Assembly: GCA_016125425.1 (NCBI GenBank)
Contig: WGLT01000023.1
Span: 17,980 to 81,979 of the forward strand
Origin: Alphaproteobacteria bacterium
GTDB lineage: Bacteria > Pseudomonadota > Alphaproteobacteria > Caulobacterales > Parvularculaceae
Length of the DNA stretch: 64,000 nt
Reading direction: 5' to 3'
Positions within the stretch are counted from its first letter, which is position 1. Every line of letters starts with the position of its first letter. The translations under genes were made by a program, and so were the position numbers. The notes beneath the pieces are model-generated. The model saw only the letters and a list, made by a program, of their open reading frames with translations, did no database searches and was not told the DNA's origin. This document shows, piece after piece, positions 1 to 9,257 of the stretch.

Positions 1-353
1 ACGTTTTGAGTGCGCAAAGCGCCGGCGACCATCGACTCCGCTCCTCGGCGACCCATCTTCGTCGCGCGTGCCGAAAATCGCGCCTTGAGGCAGATCATGG
101 CCGGGCCGGCATGGCTGGGCGGCCTTTCGCGCCGCTCGAACCTACTGCCGCCCCTTCATGGAGGAATACGCCCAACGCCCCTTGCCGCCCGGAGGGGGCC
201 TGTGCGAGGCCCCGCGCCGCTCCTCTTTTCCTGCGTCCGCTGGCCGCACACGGATAATCGCCTGGCGGGATCGCGGGCGGCCGGGCGCTTCAAAGGCCGC
301 GCGTCCTCTGCTAGACCCAAACCGCGCCGGGGCGGAGCTCGCCTCTCCCCTGC
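1..353. other. No recognisable gene
   Basis: This GC-rich stretch precedes the first tRNA. Open frames exist on both strands but none gives a recognisable protein, a start with a good ribosome binding site, or a signal peptide. A GGGGCC/GGCCCC inverted repeat at 195-213 has no T-run after it. The stretch may be the tail region of a gene that ends outside the window, plus the tRNA promoter. Confidence 0.4.
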
Positions 354-429
354 GGGCCTGTAGCTCAATGGTTAGAGCTGGCGGCTCATAACCGCTAGGT
401 TGGGGGTTCGAGTCCCTCCGGGCCCACCA
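354..429 (+). tRNA. tRNA with CAU anticodon, probably tRNA-Ile2 (lysidine type)
   Basis: A complete cloverleaf can be folded. The acceptor strand GGGCCTG (354-360) pairs with CGGGCCC (419-425), followed by an A discriminator and an encoded CCA (427-429). The anticodon stem GGCGG/CCGCT encloses the loop CTCATAA, so the anticodon is CAU. The T arm GGGGG/CCCTC encloses TTCGAGT. CAU is shared by initiator Met, elongator Met and Ile2. The CTCATAA loop with a GC-rich stem and the overall pattern look closest to Ile2, whose C34 is modified to lysidine by TilS. That choice is an inference. The initiator type is unlikely, because the anticodon stem lacks the three G-C pairs next to the loop. Confidence 0.9.
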
Positions 430-494
430 TTCCATGCTCTCTCAGCACTGCTCGCCCGTTTGGCGCGCCGGACCGCAAGAGGAAGCGCCGCGGC

Positions 495-1259
495 TCAAGC
501 GCCCTCGCTGACGATATGCAAGACGCGGCCGCAATGCTTGCAGTGGATGGCGTCGGAATCGTGGCGGGAAAGTCCACAGTCAGGGCACTCATATTCAATT
601 TTGGGCGGGCGAAACAGCACCTGGATGAGGCGCACGAAAAGCGACACGCCGAAAATCATAATGCCGACCGAAAGCAGCCGCCCCGCCGATCCGGGAAGCG
701 TTATGTCGCCGAATCCGGTCGTCGTCAGCGTCGTGACGGTGAAATACAGCGCGTCTGCGTAATTTCTGATTTCCGGATTGGAGCCGTGCTGCGTCTCGAA
801 GACGAGCGCCGTCGTTACAAAAATGAACAGGCCGAGATTGATGATAGCGAACAGGGTCGCTTCATTGCGGCGGAAAAAAAGGAAATCACGACGCAACTGC
901 TTCAAAAGGTGATAGGAGCGCAACAATCGCAAAGTGCGCACGACCCGCAGGAATGCGAAGCCTTCTCCCGCGATCGGCGCCAGCAAAGACAATATCACTA
1001 CGAGGTCGGCGATCCCCGCCGGGTTGAAAACGGTTCGCCACCGATTGCGACTCACGATCACGCGCGCGGAAAAATCGAAGACGATGAATACGCCCAGAAT
1101 CGCGTCGATAATCTCGGTAATGAGCGCGCCAAAGAAAAAGGATGACACGATGACATACGCCACCATCGCAACGTCAAACGCCAACAGGAAATATCCGTAA
1201 GCGCGGGCCAACGGCTTGTCGCCTTCATAAAGCGCTCTCAGCCTGCTTTGGATCGTCAC
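495..1259 (-). CDS. Voltage-sensor-type potassium channel with C-terminal zinc ribbon
   Basis: A 254-residue inner-membrane protein that probably conducts K+. Hydrophobic segments lie at about 22-45, 50-70, 82-97, 135-155 and 192-215. An S4-like helix carries arginines at 105, 108, 111 and 114, each three residues apart, which is the voltage-sensor pattern. The pore loop reads TTTGFGD at 179-185, a GFGD version of the usual GYGD selectivity filter. After the last helix there is a small cytoplasmic zinc ribbon with CxxC pairs at Cys225/228 and Cys240/243. At 254 residues it resembles the short bacterial ion_trans channels. The zinc ribbon could sense metal or redox state, but that is inference. 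It stands alone, with no operon partner on its strand. Confidence 0.85.
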   Translation of the reverse strand: MTIQSRLRALYEGDKPLARAYGYFLLAFDVAMVAYVIVSSFFFGALITEIIDAILGVFIVFDFSARVIVSRNRWRTVFNPAGIADLVVILSLLAPIAGEGFAFLRVVRTLRLLRSYHLLKQLRRDFLFFRRNEATLFAIINLGLFIFVTTALVFETQHGSNPEIRNYADALYFTVTTLTTTGFGDITLPGSAGRLLSVGIMIFGVSLFVRLIQVLFRPPKIEYECPDCGLSRHDSDAIHCKHCGRVLHIVSEGA

Positions 1260-1482
1260 GCCGACTCCTTCGCAGCCCCTCGTGCTGTTTTACGCGTCGG
1301 CGCGCGCGTTCGCGCTCCGCATCAACGCCCGCCCGCCTGCGCGGCCCGTCTTGATCGGGCCGCCAGCTTAACCAAGCCGCAATTCAAGACACAAGCGATG
1401 CTGGCCGCAGACCCGGCTTTCGGCCTTGATTTCGCCTTTGTTTCGCGTTGGCATCGCACGGCAAAATCGGGAGGTCTCTCTT

Positions 1483-2190
1483 ATGAACCGAATTCTCGCT
1501 TCCAGCAGCGCCGCATTGGCCCTTGCCGCCTGCAGCGGCGCGCCGGGCGCGGCGGCGGAAGACACTTCGCCTCGCACGCTTGTCGTAACCGGAACCGGAG
1601 AAGCCTCCGGCGCGCCGGATATGGCGACGCTTTCGATCGGCGTTGAGACTGAGGCCCCGTCCGCAGCGGCGGCCCTTCAGCAGAACGGCGCGCAGATGAA
1701 CGCGACCATCGATCGACTGAAAAAGGACGGAGTCGCCGAGAAGGACCTTCAGACGTCGAATCTATCGGTCAGGCCCCAATATAAATATGACCAGAACGGA
1801 TCGTCTCCGCGGATCGTCGGCTATACAGCGACGAATTCCCTGACCGTGAAGCTTCGTGACTTGTCGAAAGCAGGCGCGATCATCGATGACGCCGTGAAAG
1901 ACGGCGCCAACACTCTGGACGGACTGAATTTCGGCTTCGCTGATTCGTCCGGCCTGGAATCGACAGCGCGCAAAAACGCCGTCGCCGACGCCAGAGCGAA
2001 AGCGTCTACGCTCGCCAGCGCCGCGGGCGTCACGCTCGGACCGATACTGCAAATCAACGAAGGTTCGATCTCGTCGCCGCCCCAGCCTTACCTCGCAGCG
2101 CGCGCGATGTCGGCCGAAAAATCAACGCCGATCGCGGCGGGCGAACAGGCGATCAGCGTGACTGTCACCCTCGTCTATCAGATCCGCTGA
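1483..2190 (+). CDS. SIMPL-domain (DUF541) periplasmic protein
   Basis: A 235-residue exported protein of the SIMPL/DUF541 family. In the body, 'TLVVTGTGEASGAPDMATLSIGV' features and the paired beta-alpha repeats match BP26/YggE-type proteins, which form ring-like oligomers in the periplasm and are linked to oxidative-stress tolerance. The start at 1483 is chosen because GGGAGG lies 8 bases upstream and a signal sequence follows directly. An upstream in-frame start at 1426 would put non-signal residues ahead of it. The signal ends in LAAC (Cys17), which could be a lipobox, so it may be a lipoprotein. The precise role is unknown. Confidence 0.85.
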   Translation: MNRILASSSAALALAACSGAPGAAAEDTSPRTLVVTGTGEASGAPDMATLSIGVETEAPSAAAALQQNGAQMNATIDRLKKDGVAEKDLQTSNLSVRPQYKYDQNGSSPRIVGYTATNSLTVKLRDLSKAGAIIDDAVKDGANTLDGLNFGFADSSGLESTARKNAVADARAKASTLASAAGVTLGPILQINEGSISSPPQPYLAARAMSAEKSTPIAAGEQAISVTVTLVYQIR

Positions 2191-2238
2191 CGCGCGCTTA
2201 CCCAGGATACGCCGAAAGGCGGCGGAAAAGGTCGTCGG

Positions 2239-2595
2239 CTAAATCACTTGCTCGATCGCATTACCGTCGCCCATCAATACGACGGTAGGCTTGTAATTGC
2301 GGGCTTCCTCTGCGGGCAACTGGCCATAAGCCGCAATGATCACTTGATCGCCAGTCGAAGCGAGTCGCGCCGCCGCGCCGTTGAGCATGAATTCGCGAGA
2401 GCCGCGTTCGGCCGCAAGCGCGTAAGTCTCGAGCCGCGCTCCGTTTGTCACGTTCCAGACGGCGACCTTTTCGTAGGGAAGAATCCCGGCAGCGTCGAGA
2501 ATATCCTCGTCGATCGCGATCGAGCCTTCATAATGAAGGTCGGTGCGCGTCAGCGTCGCACGATGAATTTTCGCCTTCAGCAAGGTGAGGAGCAT
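2239..2595 (-). CDS. panD: Aspartate 1-decarboxylase
   Basis: Converts L-aspartate to beta-alanine and CO2 for pantothenate and coenzyme A synthesis in the cytoplasm. At 118 residues it matches the small pyruvoyl enzyme family. The self-cleavage site Gly24-Ser25 is present in the context YEGSI, so Ser25 becomes the pyruvoyl cofactor. The N-terminal LKAKIHRAT and the internal [12 protein letters not shown] are typical, and Lys9 is in place. It is transcribed alone and is convergent with the SIMPL gene. No panB or panC is nearby, which is common in alphaproteobacteria. Confidence 0.95.
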   Translation of the reverse strand: MLLTLLKAKIHRATLTRTDLHYEGSIAIDEDILDAAGILPYEKVAVWNVTNGARLETYALAAERGSREFMLNGAAARLASTGDQVIIAAYGQLPAEEARNYKPTVVLMGDGNAIEQVI

Positions 2596-2818
2596 TTCGC
2601 CTCTCTCCGGTCGCGGCCCGCCAGGGACGGATATTGCGCTCGCGAGATATATAGGGGCGGCGCCGCAAAATCAAAGCGGCGGCGCCCCTGTTTTCGAACG
2701 CCCGCCCCCGGCGCGCGGCCGGTGCTACTTGCGGGCGCAACCATCTGAAATCACTTCAAAATTGTATTGTTGGCGTATGGTTAACGCACGTGTAGAATGT
2801 CAGCGTTGGGGAATCCGT

Positions 2819-3610
2819 ATGATCATTGGCAGATCCATCATCACCGTGCTTGGCGCAGCTGGCGTCGCCCTCATTCTCGAGGCGGCGGCGCAAGCTCAGA
2901 CGACCTATCGCAACGGCGTTGGCGCAGATCCTGACGGGGACACGAACCCCGCCACCAATACCGGCTTGACGGTGAGTATCGGCGACGCGGCGGAGGCGGC
3001 GTTTGACCCGCCTTTTCGCGTGATCACTTTCGAGGCTCCTCCGGGCGGGAATGGCGACGTCATCAAGTCGCAATACGAAGCAAGATACGGCGTCACATTT
3101 TCCGCCGGCTTGAAGCGCCAGATCTGCGAAGGGCGGCGGTATTTCCGCTACGACTCGCAATGCACTTATCTGCGCGCGCCGAGCGGAAAATACGCCGCGC
3201 TCTATCGTAACGATTGGGGGTATCCGCTCCAGATCCGATTCACGAAGCCCGTTTGCGTCGCTGCGCTTGCGATTTACCCGACTGGCGGCGCGGAAGGTCA
3301 GCGATATCGCATAACGCTCCAGCCTTATGCGGCGGACGGCTCGAAACTGAAGCGGCTGAGTTTTTATCTGACTTGGACCGAGAATACATTCCGGTGGCGA
3401 GCCATGGCTGAAGCCAGATTCTCCGTGCGCGCTTCCCGCCTAGATGTGAATGTGACCAGTTTGCACAACAAATATGGAAGCGTCCGCTTCCTGATTGACG
3501 ATCTCGCGACAATCAGCGGCGACGACTGCGGGCCCTCACCGGTCGACGTCGCAGCGGGCGCAGCGTCCCGGTCGGCCGCCCCAAAACCGGAGCCCGTCTC
3601 GGGGAGCTGA
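2819..3610 (+). CDS. Secreted protein of unknown function
   Basis: A 263-residue protein that I do not recognise at family level. The start at 2819 is picked because a good signal peptide follows (MIIGRSIITVLGAAG..., cleavage near AAAQAQ). The same frame stays open upstream without signal-like residues. The mature part is rich in aromatic and beta-type sequence. It begins a domain with 'VITFEAPPGG', which recalls jelly-roll carbohydrate-binding-like domains found in exported proteins. Two cysteines near residues 105-120 could form a disulfide. The C-terminal tail is Ala/Ser/Pro rich. No operon partner suggests a function. Confidence 0.6.
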   Translation: MIIGRSIITVLGAAGVALILEAAAQAQTTYRNGVGADPDGDTNPATNTGLTVSIGDAAEAAFDPPFRVITFEAPPGGNGDVIKSQYEARYGVTFSAGLKRQICEGRRYFRYDSQCTYLRAPSGKYAALYRNDWGYPLQIRFTKPVCVAALAIYPTGGAEGQRYRITLQPYAADGSKLKRLSFYLTWTENTFRWRAMAEARFSVRASRLDVNVTSLHNKYGSVRFLIDDLATISGDDCGPSPVDVAAGAASRSAAPKPEPVSGS

Positions 3611-3627
3611 CAGGCCTCTTCAAACCT

Positions 3628-3944
3628 ATGCCGGCTGACAGCATCTCAATGACCGGCGGCGTTCTGTATGAAGTCGTCATCGACGTCGCGCCCGAAGCGC
3701 GCGCAGCCTATCTGGAATGGCTTCGTCCGCACATGGCCGAAATGCTGAATTTTGACGGCTTCCTATCCGCCGCGCTGTACCAAGACGCCGAAGACGACTG
3801 TCTTCTGACATGCCGTACAGGCTCGAATCGCGCCAGGCCCTCAACGCCTATCTTGCGGGGCCTGCGGCAAGCATGCGCGCCGACGGGCTGCGCCGCTTTG
3901 GCGACAAAATGAAGGCGCGACGGCGCGTTCTTCTGCAGCTCTGA
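3628..3944 (+). pseudogene. DUF4286-like small protein, frameshifted
   Basis: The first part (VLYEVVIDVAPEARAAYLEWL..., through AALYQDAEDD) reads like the N-terminal half of a DUF4286-type small protein. The frame then degenerates after about 3810 and ends at 3912. In another frame, from about 3815, the expected C-terminal half follows (YRLESRQALNAYLAG, then MRADGLRRFGDKM), with a stop at 3942-3944. Adding one base near 3812 would join the halves into a protein of about 105 residues. This is either a genuine one-base deletion or a sequencing or assembly error. The function of the family is unknown. Confidence 0.65.
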
Positions 3945-4022
3945 ACCGAGTTTCTTTGGTCTTGATGATCGGTCGCTTAGGGCCCAAATCGGCCCGGCGG
4001 ACAATATTTGCGAGGAGACAGA

Positions 4023-4313
4023 ATGCTTATTTCCACAACCCCGACGATCGAAGGCAAGACTATTCGCGACTATAAGGGCGTCGTCGCCGGCGAAACGATT
4101 CTCGGCGCCAATGTTTTCCGCAATCTGTTTGCAGGCAGTCGCGACATCGTCGGCGGGCGTTCCGTCTCCTATGAGGACTCGCTGCGCCAGGCCCGTCAGA
4201 TCGCCATCGAGGAAATGGCCGAAGAAGCGCGAAAAATCGGCGCGGACGCTGTGATCGGGGTCGACGCCGATTATATGATGACGGCGGCCGGCGCCACGGT
4301 CACGTTTGGCTGA
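4023..4313 (+). CDS. YbjQ/UPF0145 family protein
   Basis: A 96-residue protein of the YbjQ (UPF0145) family, a small pentameric cytoplasmic fold sometimes labelled heavy-metal binding. The motifs [15 protein letters not shown] and the C-terminal [12 protein letters not shown] are characteristic. The start at 4023 has GAGGAG 5 bases upstream. A TTG at 4008 is in frame but lies before that ribosome binding site. It is convergent with the YegP-type gene, with only 3 bases between the stops. The biochemical role of the family is not established. Confidence 0.85.
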   Translation: MLISTTPTIEGKTIRDYKGVVAGETILGANVFRNLFAGSRDIVGGRSVSYEDSLRQARQIAIEEMAEEARKIGADAVIGVDADYMMTAAGATVTFG

Positions 4314-4316
4314 TCC

Positions 4317-4652
4317 TCAGCCTGCGACCTCCTCGACGGCGGCGGCGGAGGCATTCGCCATCACCGACTCAATTCCGTTCATGCAGGCCGCCTCGCTTTC
4401 ATACATTTGCGACGTCCCGATCACTTCGTGATTTCGCGCCTTCAGCACAAAATAATGCTTGCCGCTCGACGCCTGTTTGCGCTCATAGCGGTCAGCTTCG
4501 CCCGCATTCTTCTTGACGGACTCGACGCCGTTTTGCGCGCCCGACTTAGAGGAATAGCCTTCGCTGGCGAGAATAGGCTGGCCGTTAGCGGCCTTCAGCC
4601 TGAATCTGAATTCCCTGGCCTTGTCCTGATAGATCTCGAACTTACCCGCCAT
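4317..4652 (-). CDS. YegP family protein with two DUF1508 repeats
   Basis: A 111-residue cytoplasmic protein made of two similar halves. Each has the DUF1508 pattern of a beta-strand 'F.F.LKA.NG..I..S..Y.S...A.NGI.SV..NA' (repeat 1 about residues 4-49, repeat 2 about 57-102). E. coli YegP has the same tandem layout. The family has no settled function, and roles in stress are only suggested. It is transcribed divergently from the helicase gene starting at 4739. The 86-base gap between them must hold both promoters. Confidence 0.9.
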   Translation of the reverse strand: MAGKFEIYQDKAREFRFRLKAANGQPILASEGYSSKSGAQNGVESVKKNAGEADRYERKQASSGKHYFVLKARNHEVIGTSQMYESEAACMNGIESVMANASAAAVEEVAG

Positions 4653-4738
4653 TCGCGTCCTCCCTTTACATTATTCGAACGAGAGGGTCCGCCAGATCGC
4701 TTGCCGGATCAACCCCGTACGCCCAGCCTTCACGGCAA

Positions 4739-7102
4739 ATGTTCCAGAATCGTTCTCAGTCCGCTAGAGTGCCTGACGTGAACAGTAAGCTCTCAATTTC
4801 CGAACGCGCGCTGGCCGGCTTGACGGAGGCGCCGCGTTCTTTCGCGTCCGATGCGCCCTATCTCGAAAGCCTTAACGAGGCGCAGCGCGAGGCCGTGCTG
4901 GCCACCGAAGGGCCGGTGCTGATGCTCGCCGGCGCCGGCACAGGCAAGACCCGCGCGCTGACGACCAGGCTCGCCCACATCCTCGCAACCGGACGCGCCC
5001 GCCCTCAACAGATCCTTGCGGTCACATTCACCAACAAGGCCGCGCGTGAGATGAAGGAACGGATCGGCGCGCTCATTGGCGAGCGGGTCGAAGGCATGAG
5101 ATGGCTGGGCACGTTTCACTCGATCGGCGCGCAGATATTGCGGCGCCACGCCGAGGCGGTCGGTCTTCGGGCCTCATTCACCATAATCGATGCAGACGAT
5201 CAGGTCCGGCTCGCCAAACAGGTGATTGAAGCGGCGGGCCTCGATGAAAAACGCTGGTCAGGGCGCGGCCTCGCCGCCGCCATCGACGCATGGAAAAATC
5301 GCGGTCTCACGCCAGCCAAGGTGCCGTCCGAAGAAAGCTGGCGCTTTGCAGACGGCAAGGCGATCGATCTCTATGCGGCCTACCAACAACGCCTCATCAC
5401 ACTAAACGCCGCCGATTTCGGCGACCTGCTTGTCCACAATCTGACGATCTTCGCGACCCAGCCGCACGTTCTGGCCGATTACCAGACTCGCTTCCGCTAT
5501 ATGCTGGTCGACGAATACCAGGACACGAATGTCGCGCAATATCTGTGGCTGCGTCTGCTCGCCCAAAAGCACAAGAACATTTGCTGCGTCGGCGACGACG
5601 ACCAGTCGATCTATGGCTGGCGCGGCGCCGAGGTCGAGAACATCCTGAAATTCGAGACGGACTTTCCCGGCGCGAAAGTCATCCGCCTCGAAAGAAACTA
5701 CCGCTCGCCCCCGTCCATTCTCGCCGCAGCGTCAGGACTCATTTCGGAAAACAAGGCGCGGCTCGGCAAGACCTTGTGGACCGACCGGACTGAAGACGAG
5801 CGGGTGAAAGTGCGCGGAGTGTGGGACGGCGAAGAGGAGGCGCGTCTCATCGGCGAAGACATAGAGGCGGAGCAATATAAGGGACGCTCGCTCTCAGACA
5901 TGGCCGTGTTAGTTCGCGCATCCTTTCAAATGCGCGCTTTTGAAGAGCGTTTCAACACGCTTGGACTTCCCTACAAAGTCGTCGGCGGCCCGCGTTTCTA
6001 TGAGCGCGAGGAAACGCGCGACGCTCTCGCCTATCTGAGGCTCATCAGGAGCGGCGACGACGATTTGTCTTTCGACCGCATAGTCAACAAGCCGCGGCGC
6101 GGCCTTGGCGACAAGGCGCTGCAAACCCTGCATAAGATCGCTCGCGCGAAATCCGCGCCCTTGATGACCGCGGCGAAATACGCGCTGGAATCGGATGATC
6201 TCCACGGCGCTGCGAAGAAATCGCTCCGGCAATTCATTGATGCGATCGAACGCTGGTCGCGCGACGCAAAGGACATGCCGCCTGCTGACATTGCAGAGCT
6301 TGTCCTTGAAGAGTCCGGTTATATCGACATGTGGAAGACTTCGAAGTCAGCACAGGCGGAAGGCAAGCTCGACAATCTCAAAGAGCTTGTGCAGGCGGCG
6401 TCCGAATTCGATACGCTCGAAGCCTATCTCGATCATGTCGCGCTCGTTTCGGAGCTGAACGAATCCGCCGTTGAAGGACAAGTCTGGCTGATGACGCTTC
6501 ATGCGGCAAAGGGCCTCGAGTTTCCGATTGTGTTTCTGCCGGGCTGGGAAGAAGGAATTTTCCCCTCGCAGCGCGCGCTCGACGAAAAAGGCAATGCCGC
6601 GCTCGAAGAAGAAAGGCGCCTTGCTTATGTCGGGATCACCCGCGCCAGGGAGAGCTGTCGGATATCGTTCGCGGCGAACCGCCAGATATTCGGACGATGG
6701 CAAAACTCGATCCCGTCGCGCTTTGTTGACGAACTCCCCGAGGAGGCGGTCGAAATCGTCTCCCAGCCGGGTCTTTATGGCGCAGCGGCCGCTCAGTTCG
6801 CCGCTCAGTCGAATTTCGACGGAACGAAACTGACAGAGGATGCTTATTACGACAATCCGGGCTGGCGACGCGCCCGCGCGGCGAGCGCGAGACCTTCCCC
6901 CGCGCCGCCCATGATTGAAGGTCGCGCGAAGACAGTTTCGGTGTCGGCGCCCGGCCGATCAAAATTCGCCGTCGGCGCGCGCGTATTCCACCAGAAATTC
7001 GGATACGGAAGAGTTTCCGCGGCTGAGGGGCAAAAACTTACCGTCGACTTCGAACATTCCGGTCCGAAAAAGGTCATCGACACTTTCCTCGAAAGCGCGT
7101 GA
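4739..7102 (+). CDS. uvrD: UvrD/PcrA-type ATP-dependent DNA helicase
   Basis: A 787-residue superfamily 1A 3'-5' helicase for nucleotide excision and mismatch repair and for clearing replication blocks. Visible motifs in order are LNEAQREAV (Q-motif region, about residues 45-53), Walker A GAGTGKT (65-71), FTNKAAREMKER (Ia), DEYQDTN (II), GDDDQSIYGWRGA (III), RLERNYRS (IV), LMTLHAAKGLEF (V) and VGITRAR (VI). The C-terminal 45 residues (HQKFGYGRV...) form the Tudor-like tail typical of PcrA/UvrD that contacts RNA polymerase. The length is slightly above the E. coli enzyme (720). The N-terminal ~40 residues before the helicase core are not conserved-looking, so a later start is possible. Confidence 0.93.
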   Translation: MFQNRSQSARVPDVNSKLSISERALAGLTEAPRSFASDAPYLESLNEAQREAVLATEGPVLMLAGAGTGKTRALTTRLAHILATGRARPQQILAVTFTNKAAREMKERIGALIGERVEGMRWLGTFHSIGAQILRRHAEAVGLRASFTIIDADDQVRLAKQVIEAAGLDEKRWSGRGLAAAIDAWKNRGLTPAKVPSEESWRFADGKAIDLYAAYQQRLITLNAADFGDLLVHNLTIFATQPHVLADYQTRFRYMLVDEYQDTNVAQYLWLRLLAQKHKNICCVGDDDQSIYGWRGAEVENILKFETDFPGAKVIRLERNYRSPPSILAAASGLISENKARLGKTLWTDRTEDERVKVRGVWDGEEEARLIGEDIEAEQYKGRSLSDMAVLVRASFQMRAFEERFNTLGLPYKVVGGPRFYEREETRDALAYLRLIRSGDDDLSFDRIVNKPRRGLGDKALQTLHKIARAKSAPLMTAAKYALESDDLHGAAKKSLRQFIDAIERWSRDAKDMPPADIAELVLEESGYIDMWKTSKSAQAEGKLDNLKELVQAASEFDTLEAYLDHVALVSELNESAVEGQVWLMTLHAAKGLEFPIVFLPGWEEGIFPSQRALDEKGNAALEEERRLAYVGITRARESCRISFAANRQIFGRWQNSIPSRFVDELPEEAVEIVSQPGLYGAAAAQFAAQSNFDGTKLTEDAYYDNPGWRRARAASARPSPAPPMIEGRAKTVSVSAPGRSKFAVGARVFHQKFGYGRVSAAEGQKLTVDFEHSGPKKVIDTFLESA

Positions 7103-7117
7103 AACGCCCCCGTCGGG

Positions 7118-8215
7118 CTAGTCGAAGAGGTCGATCGTCCGACGCAAATCGCTAATGTCGGCGGTGAACCCCTCCTCCGCGGGGTCGCCGACCATAAATC
7201 CGTAGCGAATCCCAAGGTGATCCGTATACTGTTTGGCTACGGTGCAGAAACGGTCTGGGGGCGTGATGGCGAGGAATCCAGCGCCGGCGGGGAGAAAAAG
7301 GATCGCGTGCATGAGATGACTGCCTTCAACGCCGGCAATCAACGTCGCGCCGTAGAGCGCAGCTGCGATTTCTTCGACGCTCGCCTTCGCCGGCTCCAAT
7401 ATGTCGAAGCCGTCGTGAGAGAGTTCTTCCGCGACCAGACCTTCATTGATGAATCGGCGCCCGCCCCTGTCGACATGGCCGCGCTTTATGAATACGCGCC
7501 GCCCCGCCGCGCGCGGCGCCCCTAATCGCTCGCACACAGTGTTTCGCAATTGTTCAAGCCTGTCGCCCTTGTGCGACGTGAATTCCTCGTCATCGAAGAG
7601 GATAAGACTGCGAAACCTCACATTCTCTGCGGCGCGCCACGGCAGATCGAGCAGACGAACATATCCGTCGAAATGCCCGCCGCCGCGAATATGCGTATGA
7701 AGCGCCGGCGGCTTTGGAGAGATCGGTTCGCCATATTTGCTCGCAAGCAGAGCGAGGGGCGCATCGTCCGAAAGCCAGTGCCCGAAGAAGGCAAGGCCGA
7801 GATAGGACCCGGCAAGCGCGCCCTCTTCGATGTCGAGAACGGGAAAATCGCGCGCCGGATAACGCGGCGTCTCAAGCGGAAGCAGAGGCTTTTCAGCCCG
7901 GCCGCAATGGATCGCGCCCAGATAAAGCATCGCGTCGGCGAATCGCCGCGCGACGAGCGGGGGACGTTCGAAAACGCCCCCGAAGACCCGCTTGATTTCG
8001 ACCTCCCGCGACGACCAGGCTTCGATCACCCGCGCTTTTTCAAATTGTCCGTCCAGAAAGACGGAAGGAGGCGTCTCCACGCGCTGCGCGGGCGCGATTT
8101 CCCAGGTTTGCTCCGCAACGTCTTCGAGAACGCGTGACAAGCCGAGTTTTCGCGACAGTCGGAACTGATGGCGCCGCCGCGCCAGATCGGCATGCTTCAG
8201 AAATTCCAGCATCAC
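7118..8215 (-). CDS. Glycosyltransferase family 61 (DUF563) protein
   Basis: A 365-residue protein related to the DUF563/GT61 group found with capsular or surface polysaccharide genes. The diagnostic part is in the C-terminal third: a RRVFIKRG segment, then IAGVEGSHLMHAILFLP followed by a short acidic and aromatic region, which matches the conserved GxxGS/H...NxxF-type block of that family. No signal peptide or transmembrane helix is seen, so it probably acts in the cytoplasm. Two ATGs in a row allow a start at 8215 or 8212. It is convergent with uvrD (15 bases between ends) and divergent from prmA. The acceptor and donor sugars are unknown. Confidence 0.7.
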   Translation of the reverse strand: MMLEFLKHADLARRRHQFRLSRKLGLSRVLEDVAEQTWEIAPAQRVETPPSVFLDGQFEKARVIEAWSSREVEIKRVFGGVFERPPLVARRFADAMLYLGAIHCGRAEKPLLPLETPRYPARDFPVLDIEEGALAGSYLGLAFFGHWLSDDAPLALLASKYGEPISPKPPALHTHIRGGGHFDGYVRLLDLPWRAAENVRFRSLILFDDEEFTSHKGDRLEQLRNTVCERLGAPRAAGRRVFIKRGHVDRGGRRFINEGLVAEELSHDGFDILEPAKASVEEIAAALYGATLIAGVEGSHLMHAILFLPAGAGFLAITPPDRFCTVAKQYTDHLGIRYGFMVGDPAEEGFTADISDLRRTIDLFD

Positions 8216-8312
8216 GCTCCCCCGGGCGGATCCTTCGCGCTTTGCTCCGCCCGCTGGCGAGGTTATAGCGGACGGAGGTGAAAACGAATGGTTTCCGGAG
8301 CGAAGGCCGCCC

Positions 8313-9191
8313 GTGACGACGAAAGCGATTTGGACCGGACCGCGGGCGGCGCTCGAGGAGGCGGAAATCCTCTTGAGCGAGGCGCTCTATCCGCCGCCAG
8401 GGGCCGTCAGCTTCACGAAAAGCGACGACGCGGCGGACGACGAGGACGCCCTGTGGCGGCTCGAGGCCTATTTCGACACAGCGCCCGAGCCTGCCGGACT
8501 CAAAGCGTTGCTCGATCAAACGGGGATCGGCGCGCCTCAATTCGAAGATCTTCCCGAAATCGACTGGGTGGCGCACGCGCTGTCCGGCCTGGGGATCGTC
8601 AGGGCCGGACGGTTCGTCCTTTATGGCGCGCACGACGCCGACAAACTTCCCGGAGAAGACGGCCTCATTCCGATTCGAATCGACGCCAATCAAGCTTTCG
8701 GAACCGGCCATCACCCAACGACAGCGGGGTGCCTGACGCTGCTCGACCGCCTGGCCGGCATGGCGCCCGAGCGCATTCTCGACCTTGGAACCGGATCGGC
8801 TGTTCTCGCTATCGCAGCGGCCAAGCTATGGAACAAGCCGGTCCTCGCCGCAGACATCGATGAGACATCCGTGAAAATCGCGCGGGAGAATGTCGACTTA
8901 AACGGCGTCGCGGATTTGATCGATGTTGTCGTCTCCGACGGCTTTGCACACGAAAAGATAGCGTCGGTCGCCGTTTTCGACTTCATCTTCGCGAACATTC
9001 TGGCCGGGCCGCTCATTGAGCTCGCGCCTGCGATGGCGGCGCACGCCGGCCGCTCGGGCCGCGTTATGCTCGCCGGGCTCATGGCCGACCAAGAGGCCAA
9101 GGTTACGGGCGCTTATCAGGCGGCCGGCTTTCGCATGATCAACCGCCTGGATCACAAGGTCTGGCCTGTCCTCCTCTTCGCAAAGCCTTGA
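8313..9191 (+). CDS. prmA: Ribosomal protein L11 methyltransferase
   Basis: Trimethylates ribosomal protein L11 using S-adenosylmethionine. The 292-residue length is normal. The N-terminal ~100 residues form the substrate-recognition domain. The family signature AFGTGHHPTT lies at 128-137, SAM motif I DLGTGSAVLAI at 157-167, and the motif FANILAGPL (the usual 'ANILA.PL') follows. The start at 8313 fits the length of the family. It is followed 66 bases later by an aminopeptidase P gene on the same strand, and a prmA-pepP type pairing is common in alphaproteobacteria. Confidence 0.95.
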   Translation: MTTKAIWTGPRAALEEAEILLSEALYPPPGAVSFTKSDDAADDEDALWRLEAYFDTAPEPAGLKALLDQTGIGAPQFEDLPEIDWVAHALSGLGIVRAGRFVLYGAHDADKLPGEDGLIPIRIDANQAFGTGHHPTTAGCLTLLDRLAGMAPERILDLGTGSAVLAIAAAKLWNKPVLAADIDETSVKIARENVDLNGVADLIDVVVSDGFAHEKIASVAVFDFIFANILAGPLIELAPAMAAHAGRSGRVMLAGLMADQEAKVTGAYQAAGFRMINRLDHKVWPVLLFAKP

Positions 9192-9257
9192 ATTGAACCG
9201 GTCTTGAGCCTGAAGGGCCGCGCCGTCATATTAGGGCGACAAGAAGGGCCGCCCCGC

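Noticed and set aside
195..213. GGGGCC...GGCCCC hairpin as a terminator
   Set aside because: No T-run follows immediately, and there is no gene end known nearby.
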